IMG/VR virus record: IMGVR_UViG_3300021957_000014
Coordinates: 22,213 to 86,212 of that record
DNA: 64,000 bases
Strand: one strand, 5' to 3'
Source: a virus
How positions within the stretch are numbered: position 1 is the first letter of the stretch; each line of letters starts with the position of its first letter. The notes beneath the pieces are model-generated. The model was not told the DNA's origin, searched no databases, and worked only from the letters and a program-made list of their open reading frames with translations. Positions 9,188 through 17,380 of this stretch are shown here, one piece after another. The position numbers were made by a program, and so were the translations under genes.

Positions 9188-9634
9188 GCATATTCGGGTA
9201 AGTTCAAACCAAAGAACTACAAAAAATACAAAGGAGACCCCACAAAAATCTACTATAGGTCTTTATGGGAGCGTAGATTCATGGTTTACTGTGATGAGAA
9301 CAGTAATATCTTGGAATGGGGCAGTGAAGAAATCATAATTCCGTACATTTCACCACTAGATAAGAGACCACATAGGTACTTTCCCGACTTCTATATAAAG
9401 TATAAGAATGCAGCAGGCAAAATACTACGTGAAATCATTGAGGTCAAACCAAAGAAACAAACTAAACCCCCAAAACAACCCAAAAGGAAGACACAACGTT
9501 ACTACAAGGAAGTTGCAACCTATGTTGTCAACGAAGCAAAGTTCAAAGCTGCAGAAAGTTTCTGCAAAGATAGGAAACTGGGTTTTCGCATACTAACCGA
9601 AGACCACTTACTACCGAGGAAAGAGAAAAAGTGA
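9185..9634 (+). CDS. 4: Head completion protein gp4
   Basis: 149 aa, equal to T4 gp4 (formerly gp50/4, 150 aa). Diagnostic features are the YRSLWERRFMVYCD segment (residues 24-37), the SEEIIIPYISPLD strand, RYFPDFYIKY and IIEVKPKKQ, a TnsA/PD-(D/E)XK-like nuclease fold with the E-D-EVK arrangement. gp4 acts on the packaged head before tail joining. It is followed by an overlapping phosphatase gene. Confidence 0.92.
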   Translation: MAYSGKFKPKNYKKYKGDPTKIYYRSLWERRFMVYCDENSNILEWGSEEIIIPYISPLDKRPHRYFPDFYIKYKNAAGKILREIIEVKPKKQTKPPKQPKRKTQRYYKEVATYVVNEAKFKAAESFCKDRKLGFRILTEDHLLPRKEKK

Positions 9635-10212
9635 AAAAATTATATGTATTTGATTTAGATGGAGTCTTAATTGACTCAAAAAGTAACATGGAGAAGTCAT
9701 TTATCTCCTTACAAACTGGAAAACCATTTGAAGACTACTTCAAGCACATCGGGAAACCCTTCAAAGACATCTTAACTGAGATGGGTATACTCACTGACCA
9801 AGATGAACTGATGGCACAGTACAATAGAGCATCTGCAGAGAACTCCGATATGATAAAGTATTACGATGGTGTCGAATCACACTTACAACATTTAAAGGCT
9901 GAAGGTAAAAAGTTAGCGGTGGTAACTTCAAAGCATTCAGGCAGAGCTCATGTTATTTTGGATGCGTTAGATGTTGAGTTTGATGCAGTCGTTTGTCCCG
10001 ATAATGATTGGAGAGGTAAACCAGCACCCGACCAATTATTGATTGCACTTGCACATTGTAATGTAGACCCAAAAGACGCAGTCTATGTGGGTGACATGCA
10101 AGTCGATATGGATTGTGCAGACAGAGCTGGTGTTGATTTTATTTACGCAGAATATGGATATGGAGATATAGAATGTTGTTGGAACAGAGCAAGTTCAATC
10201 GAGTCGGTTTAA
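9631..10212 (+). CDS. HAD-superfamily phosphatase, phosphoglycolate-phosphatase-like
   Basis: 193 aa. Motif I is FDLDGVLID (nucleophile D8, acid D10), motif II is VVTSKHS, motif III/IV are the K of RGKPAPDQL and YVGDMQVDMDCADRAG. A helical cap sits between motifs I and II, so it is Gph/PGP-like rather than the cap-less KdsC type. The start is GTG at 9631, overlapping the gp4 stop. The next gene is CMP-KDO synthetase, so a sugar-phosphate substrate is a reasonable inference, though the real substrate is unknown. Confidence 0.85.
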   Translation: MKKLYVFDLDGVLIDSKSNMEKSFISLQTGKPFEDYFKHIGKPFKDILTEMGILTDQDELMAQYNRASAENSDMIKYYDGVESHLQHLKAEGKKLAVVTSKHSGRAHVILDALDVEFDAVVCPDNDWRGKPAPDQLLIALAHCNVDPKDAVYVGDMQVDMDCADRAGVDFIYAEYGYGDIECCWNRASSIESV

Positions 10213-10913
10213 TACCTGCCCGTTGGGGTTCATCTAGATTTGAGGGTAAACCCCTTGCATTAATCTGTGGTGAATCTATGATTAAGAGAACCTATGACCG
10301 TGCATCGATGTCGAAGAAACTAGACAAGGTCTACGTGGTTACGGATGATAACAGAATCGAATACCATTGTGAGATATTTAACATCCCTTGTATAAGAGTT
10401 GATGATGATTGTGCAACTGGTACAGATAGATGTGCAATTGCATCTAAACAAATAGACGCAGATATTTATGTCAACATACAAGGTGATGAACCCTTGATTG
10501 ACCCCGAAGCAATTGATAGACTATGTGATTACTTTAACCCCACACTTGGTGTTGCAAATGCATATGTGATAATCAAAGAGCCGTATAAGGTAATGGACAA
10601 CGATGTGGTAAAGGTTGTGTTCGATTCACATCATTGTGCAATGTATTACTCACGTCTTGGTATACCTTTCCCACGAGGTGAGGATGCAAAGGTAAATCAA
10701 CAACTTGGTTTGTATGCATTCAGTAAAGAACGTCTACAAGAATTCTCAACATTACCTATGCAGACTTTAGAGAGAGCTGAAAGTGTTGAGATGTTAAGGT
10801 TCCTAGAACATGGGTATAAGGTTCTAATGGTTCATGTAGATGATGATGGTCTATCAGTAGACACCCCCAAAGATATTAAACTAGTAGAAGAGAGAATTAA
10901 TGGATATAACTGA
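10173..10913 (+). CDS. kdsB: CMP-KDO synthetase (3-deoxy-manno-octulosonate cytidylyltransferase)
   Basis: 246 aa, the usual KdsB length. The cytidylyltransferase signature IPARWGSSRFEGKPL (residues 14-28), then DDDCATGTDRC and NIQGDEPLIDPEAI, and a C-terminal LRFLEHGYKV and VDTPKD are all present. The enzyme activates KDO with CTP for lipopolysaccharide or capsule synthesis in Gram-negative cells. It overlaps the phosphatase by 40 nt, with GGAG about 8 nt upstream of the ATG. Embedded in a phage morphogenesis region, it probably serves surface-glycan modification during infection. Confidence 0.9.
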   Translation: MLLEQSKFNRVGLIPARWGSSRFEGKPLALICGESMIKRTYDRASMSKKLDKVYVVTDDNRIEYHCEIFNIPCIRVDDDCATGTDRCAIASKQIDADIYVNIQGDEPLIDPEAIDRLCDYFNPTLGVANAYVIIKEPYKVMDNDVVKVVFDSHHCAMYYSRLGIPFPRGEDAKVNQQLGLYAFSKERLQEFSTLPMQTLERAESVEMLRFLEHGYKVLMVHVDDDGLSVDTPKDIKLVEERINGYN

Positions 10914-11616
10914 GGATAAATTACAGAGTGCTTTTGAAGAGAAGTCTAAAACATCTATCCCTAAGTTTGCAACCCTAGGTGAATGTAAGCAATGGCACCC
11001 ATATCATCCTAAGATGTTTGCAAAGAATTTGCTGGAAACTATACATCATAAAGATGTTGCAATCAATAGAACAGATGAAGATAGTAGAAGAAACGAATCA
11101 CAGAAATTAGTGTGGTTAATCGACCAATACAAATCAGTGGGATTTTACTCTACACCCCAAGCTTGGATTAAACCTAATGGTAGGTGGAGAGTACATCCAG
11201 GCTCCGTTCGTGTAAATGCTATGATACAATGTAAAGCTTATGAATCAAAATTCGTCATTTGGGATGACTCAAATTATCTTCCCGACAATAAACAAGTTAC
11301 ATATCAAGAATGGTTAGACCAGTTCCCCATACCCGAAGGTAGGACTGCAAGGTTTTTTGATGTTGAGGGTATGATTGAATTCCACATATCTGAAGACCGT
11401 CCTACAATGTATGAATACTATCTAGACCTTAGAAAATTATATGATGGTAAACGTCCTAAACTGATAGGAACCTGTGATGATAGTATTAAAGATTTATTCG
11501 GAAGTGGCCCAGTGACCGTTCGTGGTCACATCACTGAAGATGAGTTAGGTTCCTTCCTAGAACTAAATCCAAATAACAGAAAAGTTACTGAAACTAATTT
11601 TACTATTGTAGGCTAA
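10900..11616 (+). CDS. Conserved phage protein of unknown function
   Basis: 238 aa, overlapping the 3' end of kdsB by 14 nt. The central part (EDSRRNESQKLVWLIDQYKS then STPQAWIKPNGRWRVHPGSVR) has the look of an enzyme core, with strongly conserved-type Trp, His and Arg residues, but no family is recognised. Coupling to kdsB suggests a shared role in the same pathway, which is an inference from position only. Confidence 0.6.
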   Translation: MDITEDKLQSAFEEKSKTSIPKFATLGECKQWHPYHPKMFAKNLLETIHHKDVAINRTDEDSRRNESQKLVWLIDQYKSVGFYSTPQAWIKPNGRWRVHPGSVRVNAMIQCKAYESKFVIWDDSNYLPDNKQVTYQEWLDQFPIPEGRTARFFDVEGMIEFHISEDRPTMYEYYLDLRKLYDGKRPKLIGTCDDSIKDLFGSGPVTVRGHITEDELGSFLELNPNNRKVTETNFTIVG

Positions 11617-11620
11617 AATG

Positions 11621-11628
11621 CATAAATA
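11621..11628 (+). promoter_or_regulatory. Late promoter CATAAATA, leaderless geometry
   Basis: CATAAATA followed by 5 nt (GTTCT) and the ATG at 11634. No ribosome binding site lies between. Same geometry as gp25. Confidence 0.6.
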
Positions 11629-11633
11629 GTTCT

Positions 11634-12206
11634 ATGGTATCTAAAGTATTATCAACTGTAGCAAAAATGTTACCCGAAGAAATAGAATCGGGAACCGAAG
11701 ATAGTCTGCAATGGTTTAGACAAAACGTCCGTGATTTAAAAATCAAACCAATAAAGATTATGAAAGGATTAGACACAGTCACTAATACTGGACTGAGACA
11801 AGGTGGAGTATACATGTTCCATTATGATGCAAAGTGGAAAGACACATTGCCGTATTGGGATAAGTATCCAATTGTCGTACCATTAGAATTATACAACAAT
11901 GGATTTTTGGGAATCAATATCCATTACATCTCACCTACAATGAGAGTACCTTTGTTAAGTAAGTTATTTGAATTTACTATGGAAGGTGAGGATGATGATA
12001 GAATGCTTGTAGACTATGACTTGACCCAAATAGAAAGTGGTCTAAGAAATGCCGGGCCGTGTATCAAAAGATATTTAACATCTCATATCGGTGCAAGAAT
12101 TGTTAAGGTACCAAGAGAACAATGGGAAACATTAATGATGATGCCAACAGCACAATTTAATGTAAACGCAAACACTGTATATGCAGACAGTAGAAGGAAA
12201 ATTTAA
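11634..12206 (+). CDS. Virion protein, possible gp2-like DNA end protector
   Basis: 190 aa. The core GGVYMFHYDAKWKDTLPYWD followed by YPIVVPLELYNNGFLGINIHYI and PLLSKLFEF matches a protein type often annotated as DNA end protector/gp2 or as structural in T4-like phages. T4 gp2 is longer (274 aa), so the assignment is tentative. Position next to gp4, as gene 2 is next to gene 4 in T4, is consistent. The 12206 stop overlaps the start of the tube-like gene. Confidence 0.5.
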   Translation: MVSKVLSTVAKMLPEEIESGTEDSLQWFRQNVRDLKIKPIKIMKGLDTVTNTGLRQGGVYMFHYDAKWKDTLPYWDKYPIVVPLELYNNGFLGINIHYISPTMRVPLLSKLFEFTMEGEDDDRMLVDYDLTQIESGLRNAGPCIKRYLTSHIGARIVKVPREQWETLMMMPTAQFNVNANTVYADSRRKI

Positions 12207-12991
12207 TGAGTATAACAATAGACACATTTAAAGCAAACTTTGATACAGGTGCAAGAGCAAACCTATTCGATGTTCATCTTATGTCACCATCAAGCCTAGG
12301 GTGGCAATTCTCAGAAGGTGATATGCTTAGATGTAGGTCAATAACTATGGAAGGTTCATCTGTAGGAACCAATACAAGAGACCAATACAATTCGGGATAT
12401 GAAATCCCCGATGGAACTGTAGACCAAGGTGGGTTTGTTGAGATATCATTTCTCTGCGACCAATCATTCCATGACCGTGCATTAATAGAAGCATGGCATC
12501 AATGGATTTACCAAGGAACAGATGCCAATTCCAGAGCTGGGTCAGCACAGATACCAGTAATGAAATACTTAGATAGTTTTATCGGTACAATGGAAGTGTA
12601 TGCATTGAGAAAGGATGAGACAAAGTCAATGAAATATACGTATTATGATGTGTACCCTTCATCATTTGATGCAATGGATTTTGGTGCAGACGAAGAAGGA
12701 ATCTTAGAAATTACTGCAACATTCCAGTATAGGAACTGGACAACCGAATACCTAGTAGAAGAGAGAAAACCAAACAGAAGCTATCAAGAAGAGTATGATA
12801 AGTTACAAACTAAAAGGGAAAAATTGCCTCCGTTGAAAACTATAAATAGAGGTGGACAAGTTTTAGATGGAACGCTTTCAGCATTAAAAGTTGGTGGACG
12901 TTTCAATAAAAAGACTGACGGATACTTTAAGAAGTTAAGTCAAGTCGATTCAGCTGCAAACAGATTTAGAAATATATTTGGTGGCGGTTAA
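12206..12991 (+). CDS. Tail-tube-fold protein, gp54-like baseplate tube initiator or gp19 paralogue
   Basis: 261 aa. The first 200 residues show the gp19/gp48/gp54 tube pattern: RANLFDVHLMSP, MLRCRSITMEGSS, GGFVEISFLCDQSFHDR, then IGTMEVYAL and YDVYPSSFDAMDFGADEE, ILEITATFQYRNW. A basic C-terminal tail of 60 residues follows. T4 gp54 has 320 aa and gp19 163 aa. With a gp48-like gene nearby and gp26 next, gp54 is the best guess. AAGGAAAA precedes the ATG. Confidence 0.6.
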   Translation: MSITIDTFKANFDTGARANLFDVHLMSPSSLGWQFSEGDMLRCRSITMEGSSVGTNTRDQYNSGYEIPDGTVDQGGFVEISFLCDQSFHDRALIEAWHQWIYQGTDANSRAGSAQIPVMKYLDSFIGTMEVYALRKDETKSMKYTYYDVYPSSFDAMDFGADEEGILEITATFQYRNWTTEYLVEERKPNRSYQEEYDKLQTKREKLPPLKTINRGGQVLDGTLSALKVGGRFNKKTDGYFKKLSQVDSAANRFRNIFGGG

Positions 12992-13010
12992 TTACAATAT
13001 GGAGTAAATT

Positions 13011-13718
13011 ATGGGATTACCAATCCAATCAGCACCCACCTATACGTGTGTGCTACCAAGTAACGGAACTGAAGTAAAGTTTAGACCGTTTCTTGTAAAA
13101 GAACAAAAGGTATTGATACTTGCACGTGAGAGTGAAGACACTGTACAGTCATTAAGAGCTGTAAAGGATTTAATACATGCAGTGACTTATGAAAAGGTAA
13201 ATGCAGATGAACTTGCAATGATAGATTTAGAATATCTATTCTTAAAGGTTCGTTCTGTATCGATAGGTGAAACGATAGAACTATCGTTAACATGTAGAGA
13301 CCAAGAATGTAATGGGACTGAGAAAGTTTTAATTAACTTGGATGAGATTGAAGCAAGCGGGGAACAACCTACAACCAATACAGTCATGATAAATGATACT
13401 GTTGGTATTGAAGTAAGAACACCGTTAGTTAAAGACATCAAGTTAACTAATCAGAATCAAGCCGATGCAGATGTTGGTTTAGATGTAGTTAAAAATTCTA
13501 TCACATCTATTTTTGATGAAGAGCAAGTTTATGATAAGAGTGATATGAGTAAATCTGATTTAGATGACTTCATTGATTCTCTAACTTATAAGCAGTTGGA
13601 GTTATTAGGAGACTGGTTTGATGACCTACCTAAACTTTCTCATACTGCAGAATGGAAATGTAATGTTTGTGAAAGAGAAAACAAAAGAGTATTAGAAGGT
13701 ATAAACTCTTTTTTTTAA
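13011..13718 (+). CDS. 26: Baseplate hub assembly protein gp26-like
   Basis: 235 aa (T4 gp26 is 208 aa). Family features: PSNGTEVKFRPFLVKEQKVL near residue 16, the acidic helix VKSI/TYEKVNADELAMIDLEYLFLKVR, and a Cys pair in LTCRDQEC near 100 with another in WKCNVCER at the C-terminus, suggesting a zinc-binding site. This is the T4 baseplate protein family (gp26), required for hub assembly. GGAG lies 6-7 nt upstream of the ATG. Confidence 0.8.
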   Translation: MGLPIQSAPTYTCVLPSNGTEVKFRPFLVKEQKVLILARESEDTVQSLRAVKDLIHAVTYEKVNADELAMIDLEYLFLKVRSVSIGETIELSLTCRDQECNGTEKVLINLDEIEASGEQPTTNTVMINDTVGIEVRTPLVKDIKLTNQNQADADVGLDVVKNSITSIFDEEQVYDKSDMSKSDLDDFIDSLTYKQLELLGDWFDDLPKLSHTAEWKCNVCERENKRVLEGINSFF

Positions 13719-13897
13719 TGGCTCTTTCTCATGAGGGATTAGTAAACTATTACAATACTAATTTCCAAATGATGCAACATCACAAATATTCATTGAGTGA
13801 GTTAGAAGACATGATGCCATGGGAAAGAGAGATTTACATTAAGCTCCTTTTGAACCACCTTGAAGAGGAGGCCGAAAGGAATAAACAAAACAGATAA
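13718..13897 (+). CDS. Small tail-assembly-type protein
   Basis: 59 aa. The ATG overlaps the gp26 stop (TAATG). The sequence has NYYNTNFQMMQHHKYSLSEL and MMPWEREIYIKLLLNHL, the W-x-R-E helical pattern seen in small tail assembly chaperone-like proteins that sit between tail genes in many phages; T4 gp51 would be a positional equivalent. It is too short for the usual ORF cutoff but the coupling and pattern are convincing. Confidence 0.65.
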   Translation: MALSHEGLVNYYNTNFQMMQHHKYSLSELEDMMPWEREIYIKLLLNHLEEEAERNKQNR

Positions 13898-13914
13898 TAT
13901 TAGAGGACACACTA

Positions 13915-14295
13915 ATGAGCGAAATAGATAAATTCTCGGGGGACATGAGTCGTAACGAGGTTGAAATTGACTTGAAGAAGTTCATGGCAATGGTAACAGA
14001 GATTGGCGAACTTAAACAAGAAATTTTTGAATTAACAAACGAAGATAGAAAGAACCCTTGGCAGAAATGGATATTTGCAGCCAAGACAATTGATGCATGG
14101 AGAATTATACCTCGTGCATTCCTAGGTATTTACATGTACCTACTTTATTATGCAACATTTTGGTTCATGGACTTAGCAGACCCAACACTAGAACAGTCGG
14201 GATTGATTTCCGTACTAGTCGGTGCTGGAGCAGCTTGGTTTGGACTATACACTTCAAGTGCAGCGAAAGAACACGGTGACACAAACCCCAATTAG
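13915..14295 (+). CDS. Membrane protein with two or three C-terminal helices, holin-like
   Basis: 126 aa. A charged amphipathic N-terminal half (residues 1-60, coiled-coil-like) is followed by hydrophobic segments at about 66-84 and 92-112 (SVLVGAGAAWFGLYTSS). Such proteins occur next to tail hub genes in marine T4-like phages. A holin role is possible because the window also has a SleB-like hydrolase and spanins, but the location inside the tail operon equally fits a tail-associated membrane protein. GAGG ribosome site. Confidence 0.6.
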   Translation: MSEIDKFSGDMSRNEVEIDLKKFMAMVTEIGELKQEIFELTNEDRKNPWQKWIFAAKTIDAWRIIPRAFLGIYMYLLYYATFWFMDLADPTLEQSGLISVLVGAGAAWFGLYTSSAAKEHGDTNPN

Positions 14296-14305
14296 GATAT
14301 AACCA

Positions 14306-16714
14306 ATGGCAGGAAGAGACAAAGGAATTACTGAAGCAGAAAAAGACCAGCAACGCAAATTAGAAACATTAAATACCAACTTGGAGAAAGCTTCGGGTAA
14401 ACTTAATGGTACTTTTGCTAATCTTGTAGCTAATGTTGCTGAAACGAATAGAGAGTATGCTCTTGAGCTTGCAGAAAAGCGTCTAGAGACTCGTGCTACA
14501 TTCTCGGGATTTCTTGCAAGAAGTAAACTTGCTGCACACACTAGAGAGTTTCTGGCAGATAATGCTGACTCAGAGAAGGAAAGAGCAGAATTAAAAGCAA
14601 AACTTCTAAATGACGAGAAACTTGAAATTAATCGTAACAAATCACTAAATGCAATGAAAGACAAAGTGTTTAGTAAGCAGTTCTCTATTGATAACAATAT
14701 CACTATGGGTATTGAAGACCGTCTTAAGAAACAAACAGAGATTGACGCGATACAGCAAGAGGTTGATGCAAAGGAATCTGAAATTAAGAAGTTCCGTGCG
14801 AAACAATTTGCAAAAATTAGTAAAGAAGAAGAACAAGCACAGGAAGATTATACAAAGATGCTTAATGAGGCTTCTAAAAGTGAGGACTTTGATAAGTTTT
14901 CGGGTTCAGTAAAGAACCTTACAGGTGGTCTTCTAGATATCGGTGGTATGCTTGATGACGTTGTTAAGTTCGGTGAAGATTTACAAAATGTTGCCAAAGG
15001 GATTCAGAGTGCATTTGGAAAGATTTCCGAGCTCAGTAATAAACTTGGTAACTTTATTGGTGACAGTCTTAAAAGCTTTGCAAGTGAGATAGGCAATTTC
15101 TTCAAAGCTGGATATGCGAAACTTGAAGACCTACCAATAGTTGGTGGTGCTTTCACCAAATTGAAAGATATAGTCATGAGTCTCATAGGTTCTATTGGTG
15201 CTTTATGGTTAACCATGAAAACTAAGATGAAAGATTTAGTGAGTGGTATTAAAACTAAAGTTAAAGATGGTACATCTAAAGTCGGTGAGAAGTTCAAATC
15301 TGCAAAGGAAAGTATTACTAGTAAAGTCGGAGAGAAGTTCCAACCTGTTAAAGATGTGTTCTCTGAGAAAGCAAAACTCTTTCAAGGTAAGATGTCTGAC
15401 TTAGGTAACACTATGAAGAACGGTGCAAAGACTATGGGTGGTAAAGGACTCAAAGCAATTAAGATGGCACCTAAGATGTTAATGAAAGGTGCAACAAGGT
15501 TTGTATCTCTACTTGCACGAATCCCAGCAATGTTAGCTGCAATCCCAGCATTACTTGCATCACCGTTTGTATTAATCGGTGCAGCGGTTCTACTTCTTGC
15601 AATTGGTTTAGTTCTCGTATGGATGAAGTTCAAAGACCAAATCATGGAAAAATTTGAAATGATGAAGACTAAGGTGACGGAAGTAGTTACCAACATTGTA
15701 GATGGTTTCCTAGATGTCTGGCAAAGAGTAAAGAACTGGTTCTCTGATAAGGTGTTCGGTATTAGAAGTTTCTTAGGTCTAACCTCTGAGGAAGAAGAAG
15801 CAGAACATGCTAAACAAGAGGTAATCAAAGAAAAAGAAAAAGAAAAGGAAAGACTTAAAGAAGAACAAAAAGAAATCGCCATGCAGGCAAAAGAAGCTGA
15901 AATCGATGCACAGTTAAAAGCAGAGTTTGGTGAAGACGCTCTCAACTGGGGCTGGGGTAGAGGTGACTCTGATGCAAAAGATATGAAGAAACAGATGATG
16001 GAACAAGCAGAAGCTGACATTGACCAAGACATGGCAATGGATGATATCTCCTCTAAGGATTTACTTAAAGAAAGGAATCAATCTGAAGATGATTATGATA
16101 ATGTTCAAAATGTCATAGATGCAAGACAAAAAGAAGTTGAGAATAAGGTTAAATTTAGTAACTTAAAAATCAATGGTGAGGATGCAACCGAAGAACAGAA
16201 GAGAGAGTACTTTCAAGAACAAGCAGACAAGGGACAGTTAGATGGTCGACTGGGCGGTGGACTAGAAAGATTCGAAGGAACAAAAGGAGTAACCACTCAA
16301 GAGCTTCGTGAAGAACAAGCAGCCGAAGTCTTAGATATTAATAGAGCTCAGAAAGAACTCGATACAAGAGAAGACTACATCCCAATGAACAGGGGTGACA
16401 ATGCCACAATAGCGAGAAGAAATGAACTCCAAGGAATACAATCAGATGATGAGGTCTTTGGTGATGGTGAAGGTCTTACAGAAAAAGAGAAGATGGAACT
16501 GACTCGTTTAGAGAGAGACCAAGGTGATAGGATTAAAGACTCAGCAGACCGTGCTAAAGAAATGGGGCCCAAGAGACCCGACCCTAGTATTAATACATCT
16601 GTTGCACAACAAAACACTAATAACAATGTAACTAACAATACGATATCTGCATCACCTAATCCTAGACCCACAGATAGAACTATTAATAGAACTGCTACTG
16701 TAAATCAGAATTAG
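14306..16714 (+). CDS. Tape-measure-like tail protein
   Basis: 802 aa. Residues 1-220 are coiled-coil; 220-300 contain a glycine-rich segment (LTGGLLDIGGMLDDVVKFGEDLQ); a long helical Lys-rich stretch leads to a hydrophobic membrane-spanning segment near 405-440 (PALLASPFVLIGAAVLLLAIG); residues 490-560 are again coiled-coil; the tail ends in an Asn/Thr-rich QQNTNNNVTNNTIS region. This architecture is that of a tail tape measure. It occupies the place of T4 gp29. Its stop overlaps by 4 nt the stop of the opposing 73-aa gene. Confidence 0.75.
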   Translation: MAGRDKGITEAEKDQQRKLETLNTNLEKASGKLNGTFANLVANVAETNREYALELAEKRLETRATFSGFLARSKLAAHTREFLADNADSEKERAELKAKLLNDEKLEINRNKSLNAMKDKVFSKQFSIDNNITMGIEDRLKKQTEIDAIQQEVDAKESEIKKFRAKQFAKISKEEEQAQEDYTKMLNEASKSEDFDKFSGSVKNLTGGLLDIGGMLDDVVKFGEDLQNVAKGIQSAFGKISELSNKLGNFIGDSLKSFASEIGNFFKAGYAKLEDLPIVGGAFTKLKDIVMSLIGSIGALWLTMKTKMKDLVSGIKTKVKDGTSKVGEKFKSAKESITSKVGEKFQPVKDVFSEKAKLFQGKMSDLGNTMKNGAKTMGGKGLKAIKMAPKMLMKGATRFVSLLARIPAMLAAIPALLASPFVLIGAAVLLLAIGLVLVWMKFKDQIMEKFEMMKTKVTEVVTNIVDGFLDVWQRVKNWFSDKVFGIRSFLGLTSEEEEAEHAKQEVIKEKEKEKERLKEEQKEIAMQAKEAEIDAQLKAEFGEDALNWGWGRGDSDAKDMKKQMMEQAEADIDQDMAMDDISSKDLLKERNQSEDDYDNVQNVIDARQKEVENKVKFSNLKINGEDATEEQKREYFQEQADKGQLDGRLGGGLERFEGTKGVTTQELREEQAAEVLDINRAQKELDTREDYIPMNRGDNATIARRNELQGIQSDDEVFGDGEGLTEKEKMELTRLERDQGDRIKDSADRAKEMGPKRPDPSINTSVAQQNTNNNVTNNTISASPNPRPTDRTINRTATVNQN

Positions 16715-16932
16715 ATTAAGTCTGGGCCTCTAAGGATATCTGCTTTAGATACCTTTCGATTGTATTTGGTTTTGTCTTTTTGGACTTGAGTAAGTCCATG
16801 TGATGGTGTAGTCTTTCTAACCTTTATTTCAGTTTTCTTCTTACCAAAGATTGCTTCCCAATTATCTGAGTATGCTTTCTCGTTAGAATTTCTACGTTTA
16901 GAACCTTTTCCGCCATGCCATTGTTCTGCCAT
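16711..16932 (-). CDS. Small basic conserved phage protein
   Basis: 73 aa, pI basic, opening MAEQWHGGKGSKRR and containing YSDNWEAIFGKKK. This N-terminal signature recurs in small proteins of marine T4-like phages; function unknown. It lies just downstream of bS21 (4-nt gap) and convergent with the tape-measure gene. Confidence 0.7.
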   Translation of the reverse strand: MAEQWHGGKGSKRRNSNEKAYSDNWEAIFGKKKTEIKVRKTTPSHGLTQVQKDKTKYNRKVSKADILRGPDLI

Positions 16933-16936
16933 AATC

Positions 16937-17182
16937 TCAACCTAACGGCCCTCTGAATCCACGTCTACCCATTGATGCTCTCTTAGCATCTAACTTCTTA
17001 CGTCTTTTTAGTTGTTGGTTCTTTTCGTTTTTGATAGTGTTAGGTTTGATATGATACTTCCTATCCCTACACTCTTGAACTATATTTGCCCTTTCACATT
17101 CCTTTTTGAATCTGCGAAGTAGTTGGTCGAACCCTTCTACGTTCCGATTCTTTGGATTTATTTTTGGTGTTACACTTGGCAT
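16937..17182 (-). CDS. rpsU: Ribosomal protein bS21 (phage-encoded)
   Basis: 81 aa. The bS21 signature is clear: N-terminal strand, FDQLLRRFKKECERANIVQECRDRKYH (residues 18-44, split here for reading), KPNTIKNEK, then a Lys/Arg-rich helix QQLKRRKKLDAKRAS and an Arg/Gly tail. Bacterial bS21 sits at the 30S platform near the anti-Shine-Dalgarno end of 16S rRNA and is needed for initiation on structured or SD-led mRNAs. About ten residues longer than bacterial forms at the N-terminus. A phage copy can replace host bS21 on ribosomes and bias initiation. The gene lies downstream of gp32 across a structured 200-nt leader. Confidence 0.9.
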   Translation of the reverse strand: MPSVTPKINPKNRNVEGFDQLLRRFKKECERANIVQECRDRKYHIKPNTIKNEKNQQLKRRKKLDAKRASMGRRGFRGPLG

Positions 17183-17380
17183 AATTGTTCTCTTAAAAAG
17201 TGTGATTTCGCCCCGCGCCTTACAGCAACCCGCTCTTCACCGACCAACCCGCTATATGCTGTTAGTCTTTCCCTTACTGAGTACCCCCAATTTTTTTCCA
17301 CGGTCTCAGTGATGCAGTCGTCTTTTTTCAAGGACACATTTTGAATATACACGACTGCCCCATTATAAGAAACTTAACTA
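17183..17380 (-). ncRNA. Structured GC-rich leader / possible small RNA upstream of bS21
   Basis: A 198-nt stretch between gp32 stop and the bS21 ATG, visibly richer in G+C than its surroundings. It has an 8-bp inverted repeat (17314-17321 with 17351-17358), a second pairing of ACAGCA with TGCTGT, a 9-nt direct repeat AGCGGGTTG, and a GC-rich block before TTTTT just upstream of bS21. A TATAAT box lies near its upstream end. A 60-codon frame here looks fortuitous. Confidence 0.45.

Noticed and set aside
9631-10212. HAD protein as KdsC, partner of KdsB
   Set aside because: The helical cap and motif order are phosphoglycolate-phosphatase-like; KdsC lacks this cap. Only the neighbourhood supports a KDO link.
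17170-17352. 60-codon frame between gp32 and bS21
   Set aside because: It overlaps the bS21 start, has no ribosome site, and coincides with structured, G+C-rich DNA. It looks fortuitous.
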